This document shows, piece after piece, positions 51,264-59,906 of a DNA stretch of 64,000 nucleotides; the stretch's first letter is position 1, and every line of letters begins with the position of its first letter. The translations under genes and the position numbers were made by a program. This DNA comes from Duganella guangzhouensis. Its GTDB lineage: Bacteria; Pseudomonadota; Gammaproteobacteria; Burkholderiales; Burkholderiaceae_D. The notes below the pieces were generated by a model, which was not told the origin of the DNA, did no database searches, and worked only from the letters and a program-made list of their open reading frames with translations. The stretch is from NCBI RefSeq assembly GCF_009674535.1, contig NZ_WKJK01000009.1:122099-186098 (forward strand). Direction: 5' to 3'.

Positions 51264-53987
51264 ATGAAGTCTTCGCCACCTTCCCCCTTCGCCAGCTATC
51301 TGTGGGCCTGTTTCGGCACCCTGCTGCTGGTGGCGGCGGCCTTCATGCTGTACGTCTGGACCGAGAAGCGCATCGACCATGCCAATGAACTGCGCTACAC
51401 CTCGCACAATCTGATCGAGGAACTGCGCCAGTCGTCCGACGATCTGACCCGCATGGCGCGCACCTATGTCGCCACCGGCGAGGCGCAATACCGCAAGAAT
51501 TATCAGGAAATCGTCGACATCCGCGAAGGCCGCGCGGCGCGCCCCAAGAATTATGAAAACGTCTACTGGGATCTGGTGATGGCCAACGACCGGCGGCCAC
51601 GCCAGGGCGAGCTCACCGCGCCACTGATGCAACTGATGCGCGAAGCCCATTTCGCGCCGGAAGAACTGGCGCTACTGGCCGCCGCCAAGAACGAATCGGA
51701 CAAGCTGATAGGACTGGAGACCACCGCCATGGACCTGCGCGCTGGCGGCGGCGACGTGGTCCAGGCCACCGCTATGCTGCACGATGCGGTCTACCACCGC
51801 GCCAAGGCCGACATCATGCGCCCGATCGGAGAAGTCAGCGAGAGCGTGGACCGCCGCACCCGCCTGCTGGTGGAGGAAACCTCGCTGGACGCCAACGTGG
51901 CGCGCATCGCCTTCATGGTCAGCTCAGTGGTGCTGGTGCTGCTGGTGTGGCGCACCAAGCGTCAGCTGAATGCCTCACTGGGCTGCTCGGTCGACCAGTT
52001 GCGCGCCGCCATGGAAAAACTGGGGCGCGGCGATTTCAGCGTGGCGCTACAGGCATCGGCGCAGGCACAGGACAGCATCTGGGGCTGGCTGGTCCACACC
52101 CAGCAAAGCCTGGCGCGGCTGGATGCCGAACGCTCGGCGGCGCTGGAGCGCACGCAGCGCGTCAGCCGACTGTACTCGGCGCTCAGCCAATGCAACCAGG
52201 CCATCGTGCGCAGTCACAGCGAGGCCGAGCTGTTCGAGCGTATCTGCCGCGACGTGGTCTGCTACGGCGGCATGGCGATGGCGTGGATAGGATTGATCGA
52301 CAAGGAGCATGGACGCATCGTGGTGGCGGCATCGTTTGGCGGCGGCGTTGAATATCTGGACCAGTTGGAGGTCTCGCTCGATGCCGGCACGCCGGAGGGG
52401 CGCGGGCCGATCGGCCTGTCCTACCGCAGCGGCCAGCCTTACTGGTGTCAGGATTACCAGCACGCGCCGGAAACCGCCTACTGGCACGCGCACGGCGCGC
52501 GTTACGGCTGGTCCTCGTCGGCCGCGATTCCGCTGCGTCGCGACGGTGAGATCATCGGCTTCTTCGCGCCCTATTCCAGCGCGCTCAATGCCTTCGACCA
52601 GGAGGTGCGCGAGCTGCTGTTGGAAATGACGCTGGATATCGAATTCGCGCTGAAGAACTTCGACCGCGAAGCGATCCGCCAGCAGGCCGACCAGCGCGTG
52701 CAGTATCTGGCGCACTACGACGTGCTGACCGGCCTGCCGAACCGCTCGCAGTTGCACGAACGCGCGCGCCAATTGGTGGAGCAGGCGCGCAGCAAGCGCA
52801 CGCCAATGGCGCTGATGATGCTGGACCTGGATCACTTCAAGGACATCAACGATTCGCTCGGCCACACGGTAGGCGATGCGTTGCTGTCGGAACTGGCGCT
52901 GCGCCTGACCGGCTGCCTGCGCGACGGCGACATGGTCGCCCGCCTCGGCGGCGACGAGTTCATTTTCGTGCTGCCGGATGTGAGCAGCAGCGAGGCCAGC
53001 GACGTGGCCCGCCAGTTGCTGGAGATGGCCGGCCAGTCCTACACCGTGGGGCCGCACGATCTGAAAGTATCGGCATCGATCGGCATCGCCATGTATCCGG
53101 ATGATGGCGCCGATGTCGAAACCCTGCTGCAGCGCGCCGACGCGGCGATGTATCAGGTAAAGCGCGCCGGCCGGCACGACTTCCGTTTCTTCACGGCGGC
53201 CATGCAGCAGCGGGCGGCGCGCCATCTGCAGTTGGTGAATGCGCTGCGCTATGCGGTGGAGCGCGATCAGTTGCGGGTGGTGTATCAGCCGCAGGTGTCG
53301 CTGAAGAGCGGCCGCGTGGTCGGCGCCGAGGCGCTGCTGCGCTGGAGTACGCCGGAGCTGGGCGCGGTGTCGCCGGTCGAGTTCATTCCGGCGGCGGAGG
53401 AAAGCGGCTTGATTATCCCGATTGGCGAATGGGTGCTGCGTCAGGCGGTGCGTCAGGCGCGGGTTTGGCTGGATGCCGGGCTGCCGCCGCTGGTGATGGC
53501 GGTGAACCTGTCAGCGATCCAGTTCCGCAGCGCCGACCTGCCGTCGCGGGTGGCGCAGATCCTGTACGAGGAGGGTTTGCCGCCCGAGTATCTGGAGCTG
53601 GAATTGACCGAGGGCGTGGCGCTGCAGGATCCGCAAGGCGCCATCAACACCATGACGCAGCTGCACGATCGCGGCATCCGCATGTCGATCGATGATTTCG
53701 GCACCGGCTTCTCGTCGCTCAGCCATCTGAAGAAATTCAAGGTGTACAAGCTGAAGATCGACCAGTCCTTCGTGCGCGATATCAGCACCGACGCCGAGGA
53801 CAAGGCCATCGTCAGCGCCATCATCAACATGGCGCGCAGCTTGGGCTTGACCACCATCGCCGAAGGCGTCGAAACGGTCGAGCAGCTGGACTTCCTGCGC
53901 GAACAGCTGTGCGACGAAATCCAGGGCTACCACTTCAGCAAGCCCCTGCTACCCGAAGCCTTCCGCGCCCTGCTCGAAAAAGAATAA
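51264..53987 (+). CDS. GGDEF-EAL cyclic-di-GMP enzyme with GAF domain
   Basis: This 907 aa membrane protein has a TM helix near residues 12-32 and a second near 213-230, enclosing a periplasmic helical sensor. A HAMP-like stretch and a GAF domain (about 310-460) follow. The GGDEF domain has an intact RLGGDEF near residue 560 and an RDGD inhibitory site five residues upstream. The EAL domain has EALLR near 687, ELTE, IDDFGTGFSSL, LKID, EGVET and QGYHFSKPL. Both catalytic cores look complete, so it may make and break c-di-GMP. The ATG at 51264 is preferred because the TM helix follows directly; the frame itself is open far upstream, antisense to thrC. Confidence 0.93.
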   Translation: MKSSPPSPFASYLWACFGTLLLVAAAFMLYVWTEKRIDHANELRYTSHNLIEELRQSSDDLTRMARTYVATGEAQYRKNYQEIVDIREGRAARPKNYENVYWDLVMANDRRPRQGELTAPLMQLMREAHFAPEELALLAAAKNESDKLIGLETTAMDLRAGGGDVVQATAMLHDAVYHRAKADIMRPIGEVSESVDRRTRLLVEETSLDANVARIAFMVSSVVLVLLVWRTKRQLNASLGCSVDQLRAAMEKLGRGDFSVALQASAQAQDSIWGWLVHTQQSLARLDAERSAALERTQRVSRLYSALSQCNQAIVRSHSEAELFERICRDVVCYGGMAMAWIGLIDKEHGRIVVAASFGGGVEYLDQLEVSLDAGTPEGRGPIGLSYRSGQPYWCQDYQHAPETAYWHAHGARYGWSSSAAIPLRRDGEIIGFFAPYSSALNAFDQEVRELLLEMTLDIEFALKNFDREAIRQQADQRVQYLAHYDVLTGLPNRSQLHERARQLVEQARSKRTPMALMMLDLDHFKDINDSLGHTVGDALLSELALRLTGCLRDGDMVARLGGDEFIFVLPDVSSSEASDVARQLLEMAGQSYTVGPHDLKVSASIGIAMYPDDGADVETLLQRADAAMYQVKRAGRHDFRFFTAAMQQRAARHLQLVNALRYAVERDQLRVVYQPQVSLKSGRVVGAEALLRWSTPELGAVSPVEFIPAAEESGLIIPIGEWVLRQAVRQARVWLDAGLPPLVMAVNLSAIQFRSADLPSRVAQILYEEGLPPEYLELELTEGVALQDPQGAINTMTQLHDRGIRMSIDDFGTGFSSLSHLKKFKVYKLKIDQSFVRDISTDAEDKAIVSAIINMARSLGLTTIAEGVETVEQLDFLREQLCDEIQGYHFSKPLLPEAFRALLEKE

Positions 53988-53991
53988 GCGG

Positions 53992-54042
53992 TTGACGGCA
54001 TCGATTACACATGTAATCATCCAATCGTTTACACTCGTAATC
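53992..54042 (+). promoter_or_regulatory. promoter and twin BlaI-type operators
   Basis: A -35 box TTGACG (53992-53997) is followed after 16 bases by TAATCA (54014-54019). GATTACACATGTAATC (54003-54018) is a dyad with arms GATTACA/TGTAATC and overlaps the -10 region. A degenerate second copy GTTTACACTCGTAATC lies at 54027-54042. The TTACA...TGTAA core matches known BlaI/MecI/CopY operators, so autorepression is expected. Confidence 0.75.
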
Positions 54043-54051
54043 GATTAAGCC

Positions 54052-54429
54052 ATGAAACCAATACCGATCAGCGAAGCAGAATCGCAGGTGATGGAAGTGC
54101 TGTGGAGCGGCAGCCCGCGCACGGCGGAGGATGTGGTGGCCGCCTTGAGCGAACGGCAGGACTGGCAGGAAGCCACCATCAAGACGCTACTCAACCGCCT
54201 GCTGAAAAAAGGTGCCTTGCGCGCCACGAAAGATGGTCGGCGCTTTCTCTATTCGCCGGTGCTGACGCGCGAGCGCTGGGTGGCGGCGGAAAGCGGCAGC
54301 CTGGTCGACCGCCTGTTCGGAGGCCGCATTGCGCCGCTGGTGGCGCATTTCGGCCAGCATGGCAAGCTGAGTGCCAGCGACATCAAAGACCTGAAGCGGC
54401 TCATCAAGGAGCTGGAAGACGATGCTTGA
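54052..54429 (+). CDS. BlaI/MecI/CopY family repressor
   Basis: This 125 aa winged-helix repressor begins MKPIPISEAESQVMEVLW, and ATIKTLLNRLLKKGALRATKDGRRFLYSP covers the recognition helix and wing. The C-terminal helices serve dimerisation. Its operators lie directly upstream. It overlaps the metallopeptidase gene by eight bases. In BlaI systems the repressor is inactivated by cleavage after a BlaR1 signal. Confidence 0.93.
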   Translation: MKPIPISEAESQVMEVLWSGSPRTAEDVVAALSERQDWQEATIKTLLNRLLKKGALRATKDGRRFLYSPVLTRERWVAAESGSLVDRLFGGRIAPLVAHFGQHGKLSASDIKDLKRLIKELEDDA

Positions 54430-55672
54430 GCCGCATGCGTCGAGCACCGACATTGGCACCATCATTGGCGCCAGCATAGACGCGGCCCCAGGCATCGCAG
54501 CTCTCGCCCTCGCGGCCATGACCTGCGTGCTTTTGCTGATCTGCGCATTGCGACTACCGACGCGACGCGTATTCGGCGCCGTCATCGCCTACACGCTATG
54601 GGCGGCGGCACCAGCCACGTTATTGGCCATCTTGCTACCCGCCGCGCAGCTGGCCGCAGGCATCGCCGCACACATTGGCGCGCCAGGGCAGTTGGTGTTC
54701 GCGCCGTTGCACCGCGTGATCAGCATCGCCCCATCGCCCGCCAGCACACCATGGCAATCATGGCTGCTAGCCGCCTGGCTGGCCGGCACGGTAGCGATGG
54801 TGGCCAGGCTGTGGCGCACGCACGCCTCCTATCATGCCTACCTTGGCCCGCTGAGCCAGCGGCACGGTATCCACAACAGCGCATGCGACGACCACAGCCC
54901 CGCAGTCGTCGGCTTGTGGCGCCCCATCATCGTGGTTCCGCGAAATTTCGCAACGCGTTACACAAAACAGGAACAGCAGCTGATCCTGGCGCATGAAACC
55001 ATCCACGCCCGCCGTCACGATCCACTGGCAAACGCCACGTGCGCCCTGCTGCAATGCCTGTTCTGGTTTCACCCGCTAGTCCACTACGCCGCCCGCAGAT
55101 TCAGGCTCGATCAGGAACTGGCGTGCGACGCCGCCGTCATGCGCGTGCATCCGGGCCGCAAGCGCTGCTACGCGGAAGCCATGCTGAAGACCCAGCTCTC
55201 AACCCAGGGCGCGCTGATTCATTGCCACTGGCAGTCCATCCACCCACTGAAGGAGCGCATCATGCAATTGAACGCAAACCCGCCACGCACGCTACGCCGC
55301 TGGTCTGGCCGTATCGCCATCATTGGCAGCTGCGGCTTGGCCGCGCTGGCCGCGCATGCGGACGTCGAGCCATCAGCGGCCAGCTACGCCATCGACATGC
55401 GACTGGACGCCAGCGGCGAATCGGCCACGCCGAAACTGCTTGTGAAAGAAGGAGTACCCTTCGCTGTCGCCAGCGAAGGCAAAGGCGGCGCGTGGCGCAC
55501 CGAGTTCGTCTTGAATCAGGCCGGTGAGAATACCGTGTTCCTGAAAGCCATCATCAAGCATGACAGCCAAGTGGTCAGCCAACCGGGCCTGCTGGTGCGG
55601 CTTGGCGAAAAAGCCGCCGTCACCGGCGACGATTTCAGGCTGACCGTCGCCGTCAGCAGGCAGCGTGATTGA
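54422..55672 (+). CDS. M56 (BlaR1-like) membrane metallopeptidase lacking the penicillin sensor
   Basis: This 416 aa protein has four predicted membrane helices in the first ~280 residues. The zinc site HETIH sits in LILAHETIHARRHDPLAN (about residue 190), with the third-ligand region ELACDAAV. After a final helix (RIAIIGSCGLAALAAHA) only about 100 periplasmic residues follow, with a beta-rich sequence. The penicillin-binding sensor domain of BlaR1 (SxxK, KTG) is absent, so the signal is not a simple beta-lactam acylation. It forms an operon with the BlaI-type gene. Its end overlaps sdaA by 20 bases. Confidence 0.9.
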   Translation: MLEPHASSTDIGTIIGASIDAAPGIAALALAAMTCVLLLICALRLPTRRVFGAVIAYTLWAAAPATLLAILLPAAQLAAGIAAHIGAPGQLVFAPLHRVISIAPSPASTPWQSWLLAAWLAGTVAMVARLWRTHASYHAYLGPLSQRHGIHNSACDDHSPAVVGLWRPIIVVPRNFATRYTKQEQQLILAHETIHARRHDPLANATCALLQCLFWFHPLVHYAARRFRLDQELACDAAVMRVHPGRKRCYAEAMLKTQLSTQGALIHCHWQSIHPLKERIMQLNANPPRTLRRWSGRIAIIGSCGLAALAAHADVEPSAASYAIDMRLDASGESATPKLLVKEGVPFAVASEGKGGAWRTEFVLNQAGENTVFLKAIIKHDSQVVSQPGLLVRLGEKAAVTGDDFRLTVAVSRQRD

Positions 55673-57032
55673 CGGTGATGACGTGGATCGCCAGGCCGCC
55701 CAGTGAGGTCTCTTTGTACTTGGCCTGCATGTCGGCGCCGGTCTGGCGCATGGTTTCAATCACTTCGTCGAGGCTGACGAAGTGGGTGCCGTCACCCTTC
55801 AACGCCAGCGAGGCGGCGGTGATAGCTTTGACCGCACCCATGCCGTTACGCTCGATGCACGGAATCTGCACCAGACCACCGATAGGATCGCAGGTCATGC
55901 CCAGATGGTGCTCGATGCCGATTTCGGCGGCGTTCTCGATCTGGCCATTGCTGCCGCCCAGCGCCGCCACCAGGCCAGCGGCGGCCATGGCACACGCCAC
56001 ACCAACCTCGCCCTGACAGCCGATTTCCGCGCCGGAGATCGACGCGTTACGCTTGCACAGCATGCCGATCGCCGCCGCCGTCAGCAGGAAATTGTGCACA
56101 CCTGTGGCGGGATCGCTAGGCTTGCAGTCTTCCGCGTAATAGCGCAGCACCGCCGGGATGATGCCGGCCGCACCATTGGTCGGCGCCGTGACCACCCGGC
56201 CGCCGGCCGCGTTTTCCTCATTGACCGCCATCGCATACAGGCTGACCTGATGCAACGCGTCGTGCGGCAGAGCGTTGGCGTGATTGGTGTTGGCCTTGGC
56301 CTGCGACCACAGACTGGCGGCGCGGCGCTTAACGTTCAAGCCACCCGGCAGTTGGCCCGGCGTCTCCAGGCCATGCGTTATGCAATCGCGCATCACCTGC
56401 CAGATTTTATCCAGGCCGGCGTTAAGCGCTTCGTCGCTGATGCGCACACGCTCGTTCGCGCGCAGCATCTGCGGAATCGTCAGTCCACTGCGTACGCCAT
56501 GCGCCAGCAGCTCGTCCATGGTGCCGAAGGAATACGGCACACTGACCGCCGCCGCTGCCGCCACGGGCGGTTCACCCTCCTCGCGGATAAAGCCACCACC
56601 CACCGAGTAATAGACTTTGGACACGCTGCTGCCATCCTTGCGCGTCAGCGTGAAGCGCATGCCGTTCGGATGCTCGGGCAGCGATTCAGCCATGTGAAAC
56701 ACCAGATGCGTGCCACGCTTGAACGGCACCGCGTGCGCGCCCAGCAGCTTCAACGTGCCAGCCGCTTCGGCTTCCGCCAGTTGCGCATCGACGCGGGTCG
56801 GCACCACACCCTGCGGCGTCTCGCCCATCAGGCCAAGCAGCACGGCTTTGTCGGTGGCGTGGCCGACGCCAGTCAAGGCCAGCGAGCCATACAGCTCGGC
56901 CTTGACCTCGACCACCTCGTCCAACGGAGCGTTATCCAGCAAAAAGCGGCGTGCCGCCACCATCGGCCCCACCGTGTGCGAGCTCGAAGGGCCGATGCCG
57001 ATCTTGAACAGATCGAAAACGCTCATGTCCAT
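55653..57032 (-). CDS. sdaA: L-serine ammonia-lyase
   Basis: SdaA deaminates L-serine to pyruvate and ammonia using an oxygen-sensitive 4Fe-4S cluster. The 459 aa protein starts MDMSVFDLFKIGIGPSSSHT, the family hallmark. Cysteines for the cluster are seen in YAEDCKPSD, EIGCQGEVGVACAMAA and HLGMTCDPIGG. The start shares one base with the tdh stop (TGATG). Together with kbl and tdh it completes a threonine-glycine-serine catabolic set. Confidence 0.96.
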   Translation of the reverse strand: MDMSVFDLFKIGIGPSSSHTVGPMVAARRFLLDNAPLDEVVEVKAELYGSLALTGVGHATDKAVLLGLMGETPQGVVPTRVDAQLAEAEAAGTLKLLGAHAVPFKRGTHLVFHMAESLPEHPNGMRFTLTRKDGSSVSKVYYSVGGGFIREEGEPPVAAAAAVSVPYSFGTMDELLAHGVRSGLTIPQMLRANERVRISDEALNAGLDKIWQVMRDCITHGLETPGQLPGGLNVKRRAASLWSQAKANTNHANALPHDALHQVSLYAMAVNEENAAGGRVVTAPTNGAAGIIPAVLRYYAEDCKPSDPATGVHNFLLTAAAIGMLCKRNASISGAEIGCQGEVGVACAMAAAGLVAALGGSNGQIENAAEIGIEHHLGMTCDPIGGLVQIPCIERNGMGAVKAITAASLALKGDGTHFVSLDEVIETMRQTGADMQAKYKETSLGGLAIHVITVNHAAC

Positions 57033-58000
57033 CAGGCGGCCTTACCCAGATCAACCTTGATATTGGCCAGCATGTCGGCCACCATTTCGTCCACGCCGAT
57101 GCGCGCTTTCCAGCCCCAGTCGGCGGCAGCGGCACTGTCGTCCAGGCTATGCGGCCACGAATCAGCGATGGCGTGGCGGCTATCCGGCTTGTAGGCGATT
57201 TTAAAGTCCGGCAGCTTGCGCGCGATGGCCGCAGCCAGTTGCTCGGGGTTGAACGACACACCAGCCACGTTGTACGAGGAACGCGCTTTCACCTGCTCGG
57301 CCGGCGCATCCATCAACTCGATGGTGGCGCGGATCGCATCGGGCATGTAGATCATCGGCAGCGTGGTTTGCGGGCCGAGGAAGCATTCATAACGCTCGCC
57401 GCGCAGCGCCGAGTGGAAGATCGCGATCGCGTAATCAGTGGTGCCGCCGCCCGGTGGCGACTTGAAGCTGATGATGCCTGGGTAGCGAATCGAACGCACG
57501 TCCACGCCATACTTCAGGAAGTAGTACTCGCACAGGCGCTCGCCGGCCAGCTTGCTGATGCCGTAGATGGTGGTTGGATCCATCACCGTCAGTTGCGGCG
57601 TGGCGTCTTGTGGCGTGTTCGGGCCGAAAGCGGCGATCGACGACGGCCAGAATACTTTCAGCGGCTTGCCGATGGCGCCACGTTCGCGCGCGGTTTCCAG
57701 AATATTCAGCAGGCCGTCCATGTTCAACGTCCACGCCTTCAGCGGAGCCGCTTCGCCGGTGGCCGACAGCATCGCCGCCAGTTGGTAGACCTGGGTGATA
57801 CCCTCTTCGGTAATCAGTTCGCACAGCGCCTGCTTATCCAGCACGTTCAGCGTGGTGTAGCGCGCCGCGTTGTAGACATTGGTCGGGCTGATGTCGGCGG
57901 CGATGACGTTCTGCGCGCCGTGCTGCGCGGCCAAGGCTTCCACCAGTTCACTGCCGATCTGGCCATTGGCACCGATGACGAGAATTTTTTGCTGAGTCAT
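57032..58000 (-). CDS. L-threonine 3-dehydrogenase, NAD-dependent epimerase type
   Basis: This 322 aa short-chain dehydrogenase begins MTQQKILVIGANGQIGSEL, with a GxxGxxG NAD motif at residues 9-15 and the YxxxK pair in TIYGISKLAGERL near residue 150. The family includes UDP-sugar epimerases, but adjacency to kbl and similarity to Cupriavidus-type threonine dehydrogenase make oxidation of threonine to 2-amino-3-ketobutyrate the best call. An AGGA ribosome binding site supports the ATG at 58000 rather than 58024, which would overlap kbl. Confidence 0.9.
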   Translation of the reverse strand: MTQQKILVIGANGQIGSELVEALAAQHGAQNVIAADISPTNVYNAARYTTLNVLDKQALCELITEEGITQVYQLAAMLSATGEAAPLKAWTLNMDGLLNILETARERGAIGKPLKVFWPSSIAAFGPNTPQDATPQLTVMDPTTIYGISKLAGERLCEYYFLKYGVDVRSIRYPGIISFKSPPGGGTTDYAIAIFHSALRGERYECFLGPQTTLPMIYMPDAIRATIELMDAPAEQVKARSSYNVAGVSFNPEQLAAAIARKLPDFKIAYKPDSRHAIADSWPHSLDDSAAAADWGWKARIGVDEMVADMLANIKVDLGKAA

Positions 58001-58025
58001 TTCATTATTCCTGACGATTTTCATG

Positions 58026-59231
58026 TTAGTTCTTCAGCAGGCCCAATTCATGGCCTGCCTGTTCGAATGCTTTGAGCACGATATCCAGCTGCTCGCGGGT
58101 ATGCGCGGCAGACAGTTGGACCCGCACCCGCGCCTGGCCCATCGGGACCACGGGGTAGAAGAAGCCGCTGAGCAGAACGCCCAGCTCATACATTCGCGCC
58201 GCGAACTTCTGCGCCACCGGCGCATCGAACAACATGACAGGAACTACAGGGTGCGTACCCGGCTTGATGGTGAAGCCGATACGCTCGATCTCCTTGCGGA
58301 AGTAAGCGGTGTTTTCGTGCAGGCGGTCGCGCAGTTCGGTCGACGAGGACAGGCGCTCCAGCACCGCCAGCGAGGCTCCGGCAATCGATGGCGCCAGCGT
58401 GTTCGAGAACAGATAAGGACGCGATTTCTGGCGCAACATCTCGATCACTTCCTTGCGGCCCGAGGTGAAGCCACCCATGGCGCCGCCCAGCGCCTTGCCC
58501 AGCGTGCCGGTGATGATGTCGATCTTGCCGATCACATTGTGATGTTCGTGCGTGCCGCGACCGGTCTTGCCCATGAAGCCGGAGGCGTGGCATTCGTCGA
58601 TCATCACCAGCGCGCCGTATTGTTCGGCCAGCGCCACAATCTTGTCCAACTGAGCGATGGTGCCGTCCATCGAGAACACGCCATCGGTGACGATGATCTT
58701 GTGGCGCTTGTCGGCGGCAGCCTGCAGCTGCTTTTCCAGATCGGCCATGTCATTATGCGCGTAGCGGAAGCGCGCCGCCTTGCACAGACGGATGCCATCG
58801 ATGATCGAGGCGTGGTTCAGCGCATCGGAGATGATGGCGTCGTTCTCGTCGAACAGCGGCTCGAACACGCCGCCGTTGGCATCGAAGGCAGCCGCGTACA
58901 GGATGGTGTCTTCGGTGCCGAGGAATTTGGAGATCGCCTGCTCCAGTTGCTTGTGCACGGTCTGGGTGCCGCAGATGAAGCGTACCGACGACAGGCCGTA
59001 GCCGTATTTTTCGGTGGCGGCGATCGACGCCTGCGCCACCCATTCCTGGCCAGACAGGCCGAGATAATTGTTGGCGCACATATTAATCAGCATTCGACCA
59101 TCATCGCCCATCACTTCCGAACCTTGGCGGGAAGCCAGCACGCGCTCCGGCTTGTACAGGCCCTGTTCGCGCAGTTGATCCAGATTTTCCTGGAGACCGC
59201 TATAGAAAGTATGTTTTTGATTGCTCATCAT
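58026..59231 (-). CDS. kbl: 2-amino-3-ketobutyrate CoA ligase
   Basis: Kbl cleaves 2-amino-3-ketobutyrate with CoA to glycine and acetyl-CoA. The 401 aa PLP enzyme contains MCANNYLGLSG, DALNHASIIDGIRL, MIDECHASGFMGKTGRGTHEH and the PLP lysine in GTLGKALGGAMGG (about residue 245). Two ATG codons in tandem (59231 and 59228) are possible; AGGA lies just upstream. It is the first gene of the kbl-tdh-sdaA operon, divergent from the XRE-cupin regulator. Confidence 0.96.
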   Translation of the reverse strand: MMSNQKHTFYSGLQENLDQLREQGLYKPERVLASRQGSEVMGDDGRMLINMCANNYLGLSGQEWVAQASIAATEKYGYGLSSVRFICGTQTVHKQLEQAISKFLGTEDTILYAAAFDANGGVFEPLFDENDAIISDALNHASIIDGIRLCKAARFRYAHNDMADLEKQLQAAADKRHKIIVTDGVFSMDGTIAQLDKIVALAEQYGALVMIDECHASGFMGKTGRGTHEHHNVIGKIDIITGTLGKALGGAMGGFTSGRKEVIEMLRQKSRPYLFSNTLAPSIAGASLAVLERLSSSTELRDRLHENTAYFRKEIERIGFTIKPGTHPVVPVMLFDAPVAQKFAARMYELGVLLSGFFYPVVPMGQARVRVQLSAAHTREQLDIVLKAFEQAGHELGLLKN

Positions 59232-59250
59232 GGTCCTTGTCTGTGATACG

Positions 59251-59296
59251 ATTTCGCCATCTTATGCGAAATTCGTTATTTCGAATTCAAATTCGA
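59251..59296. promoter_or_regulatory. overlapping dyads between kbl and the XRE-cupin gene
   Basis: An AT-rich divergent spacer holds a chain of inverted repeats. These are ATTTCGC/GCGAAAT (59251-59257, 59266-59272), CGAAAT/ATTTCG (59267-59272, 59278-59283) and TCGAAT/ATTCGA (59281-59286, 59291-59296). They share the half-site TTCG and are likely the binding sites of the adjacent regulator. Confidence 0.65.
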
Positions 59297-59341
59297 TATA
59301 TTGAATTTTATAGAGAACCAGTGAACTCCGCAACCAATATA

Positions 59342-59902
59342 ATGAACAACGCACCTCCCGAAGTCGGCGCCGCCCTGCAGCGCCTGCGTCTCGCCCGTGG
59401 CCTGACGCTGGAAGACCTGTCGCGCATCGCCGGCGTATCGAAATCAATGTTGTCGCAAATAGAACGCGAAAAGGCCAATCCGACCATCGCCATCACGTGG
59501 CGCCTGGCCAATGCATTGGGCGTACAGATCGGTGAACTGCTGGCCACCGCCGAACGGGCGACCGAGACCATCCGCGTCATCGACGCGCACGAAACGCCCA
59601 CCCTGCCCGGCCATCACGCCGGCTACGTGCTGCGCATCCTCGGCCCGCTGGAACTGGCCAGTAAATATGAGTGGTATGAATTGACGCTGGCGCCGGGCGG
59701 CATACTGGATTCGCAAGGCCACGATCCAGGCGCGCAGGAGCACCTGACGCTGTTACACGGCTCGGTGGAAGTGGAAGTGGATGGGGACAAGAAGAAGGTC
59801 AAACTGGGCGGCACCGCGCGCTACCCGGGGGACCAGCAGCACATCATCCGCAACGTCGGCAAGACCGAAGCGAAGGCGCTGCTGGTGGTGATACACCGCT
59901 AG
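59342..59902 (+). CDS. XRE-cupin transcriptional regulator
   Basis: This 186 aa regulator has a helix-turn-helix domain (LRLARGLTLEDLSRIAGVSKSMLSQIEREKANPTIA, about residues 14-48) and a C-terminal small-molecule-binding cupin (YEWYELTLAPGGIL, HLTLLHGSVEVEVDG, GDQQHIIRNVG). The ATG at 59342 starts the conserved part; the frame is open from 59237. Its divergent position suggests control of kbl-tdh-sdaA, with threonine, serine or glycine as a plausible effector. This is inference from context. Confidence 0.9.
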   Translation: MNNAPPEVGAALQRLRLARGLTLEDLSRIAGVSKSMLSQIEREKANPTIAITWRLANALGVQIGELLATAERATETIRVIDAHETPTLPGHHAGYVLRILGPLELASKYEWYELTLAPGGILDSQGHDPGAQEHLTLLHGSVEVEVDGDKKKVKLGGTARYPGDQQHIIRNVGKTEAKALLVVIHR

Positions 59903-59906
59903 CCGA

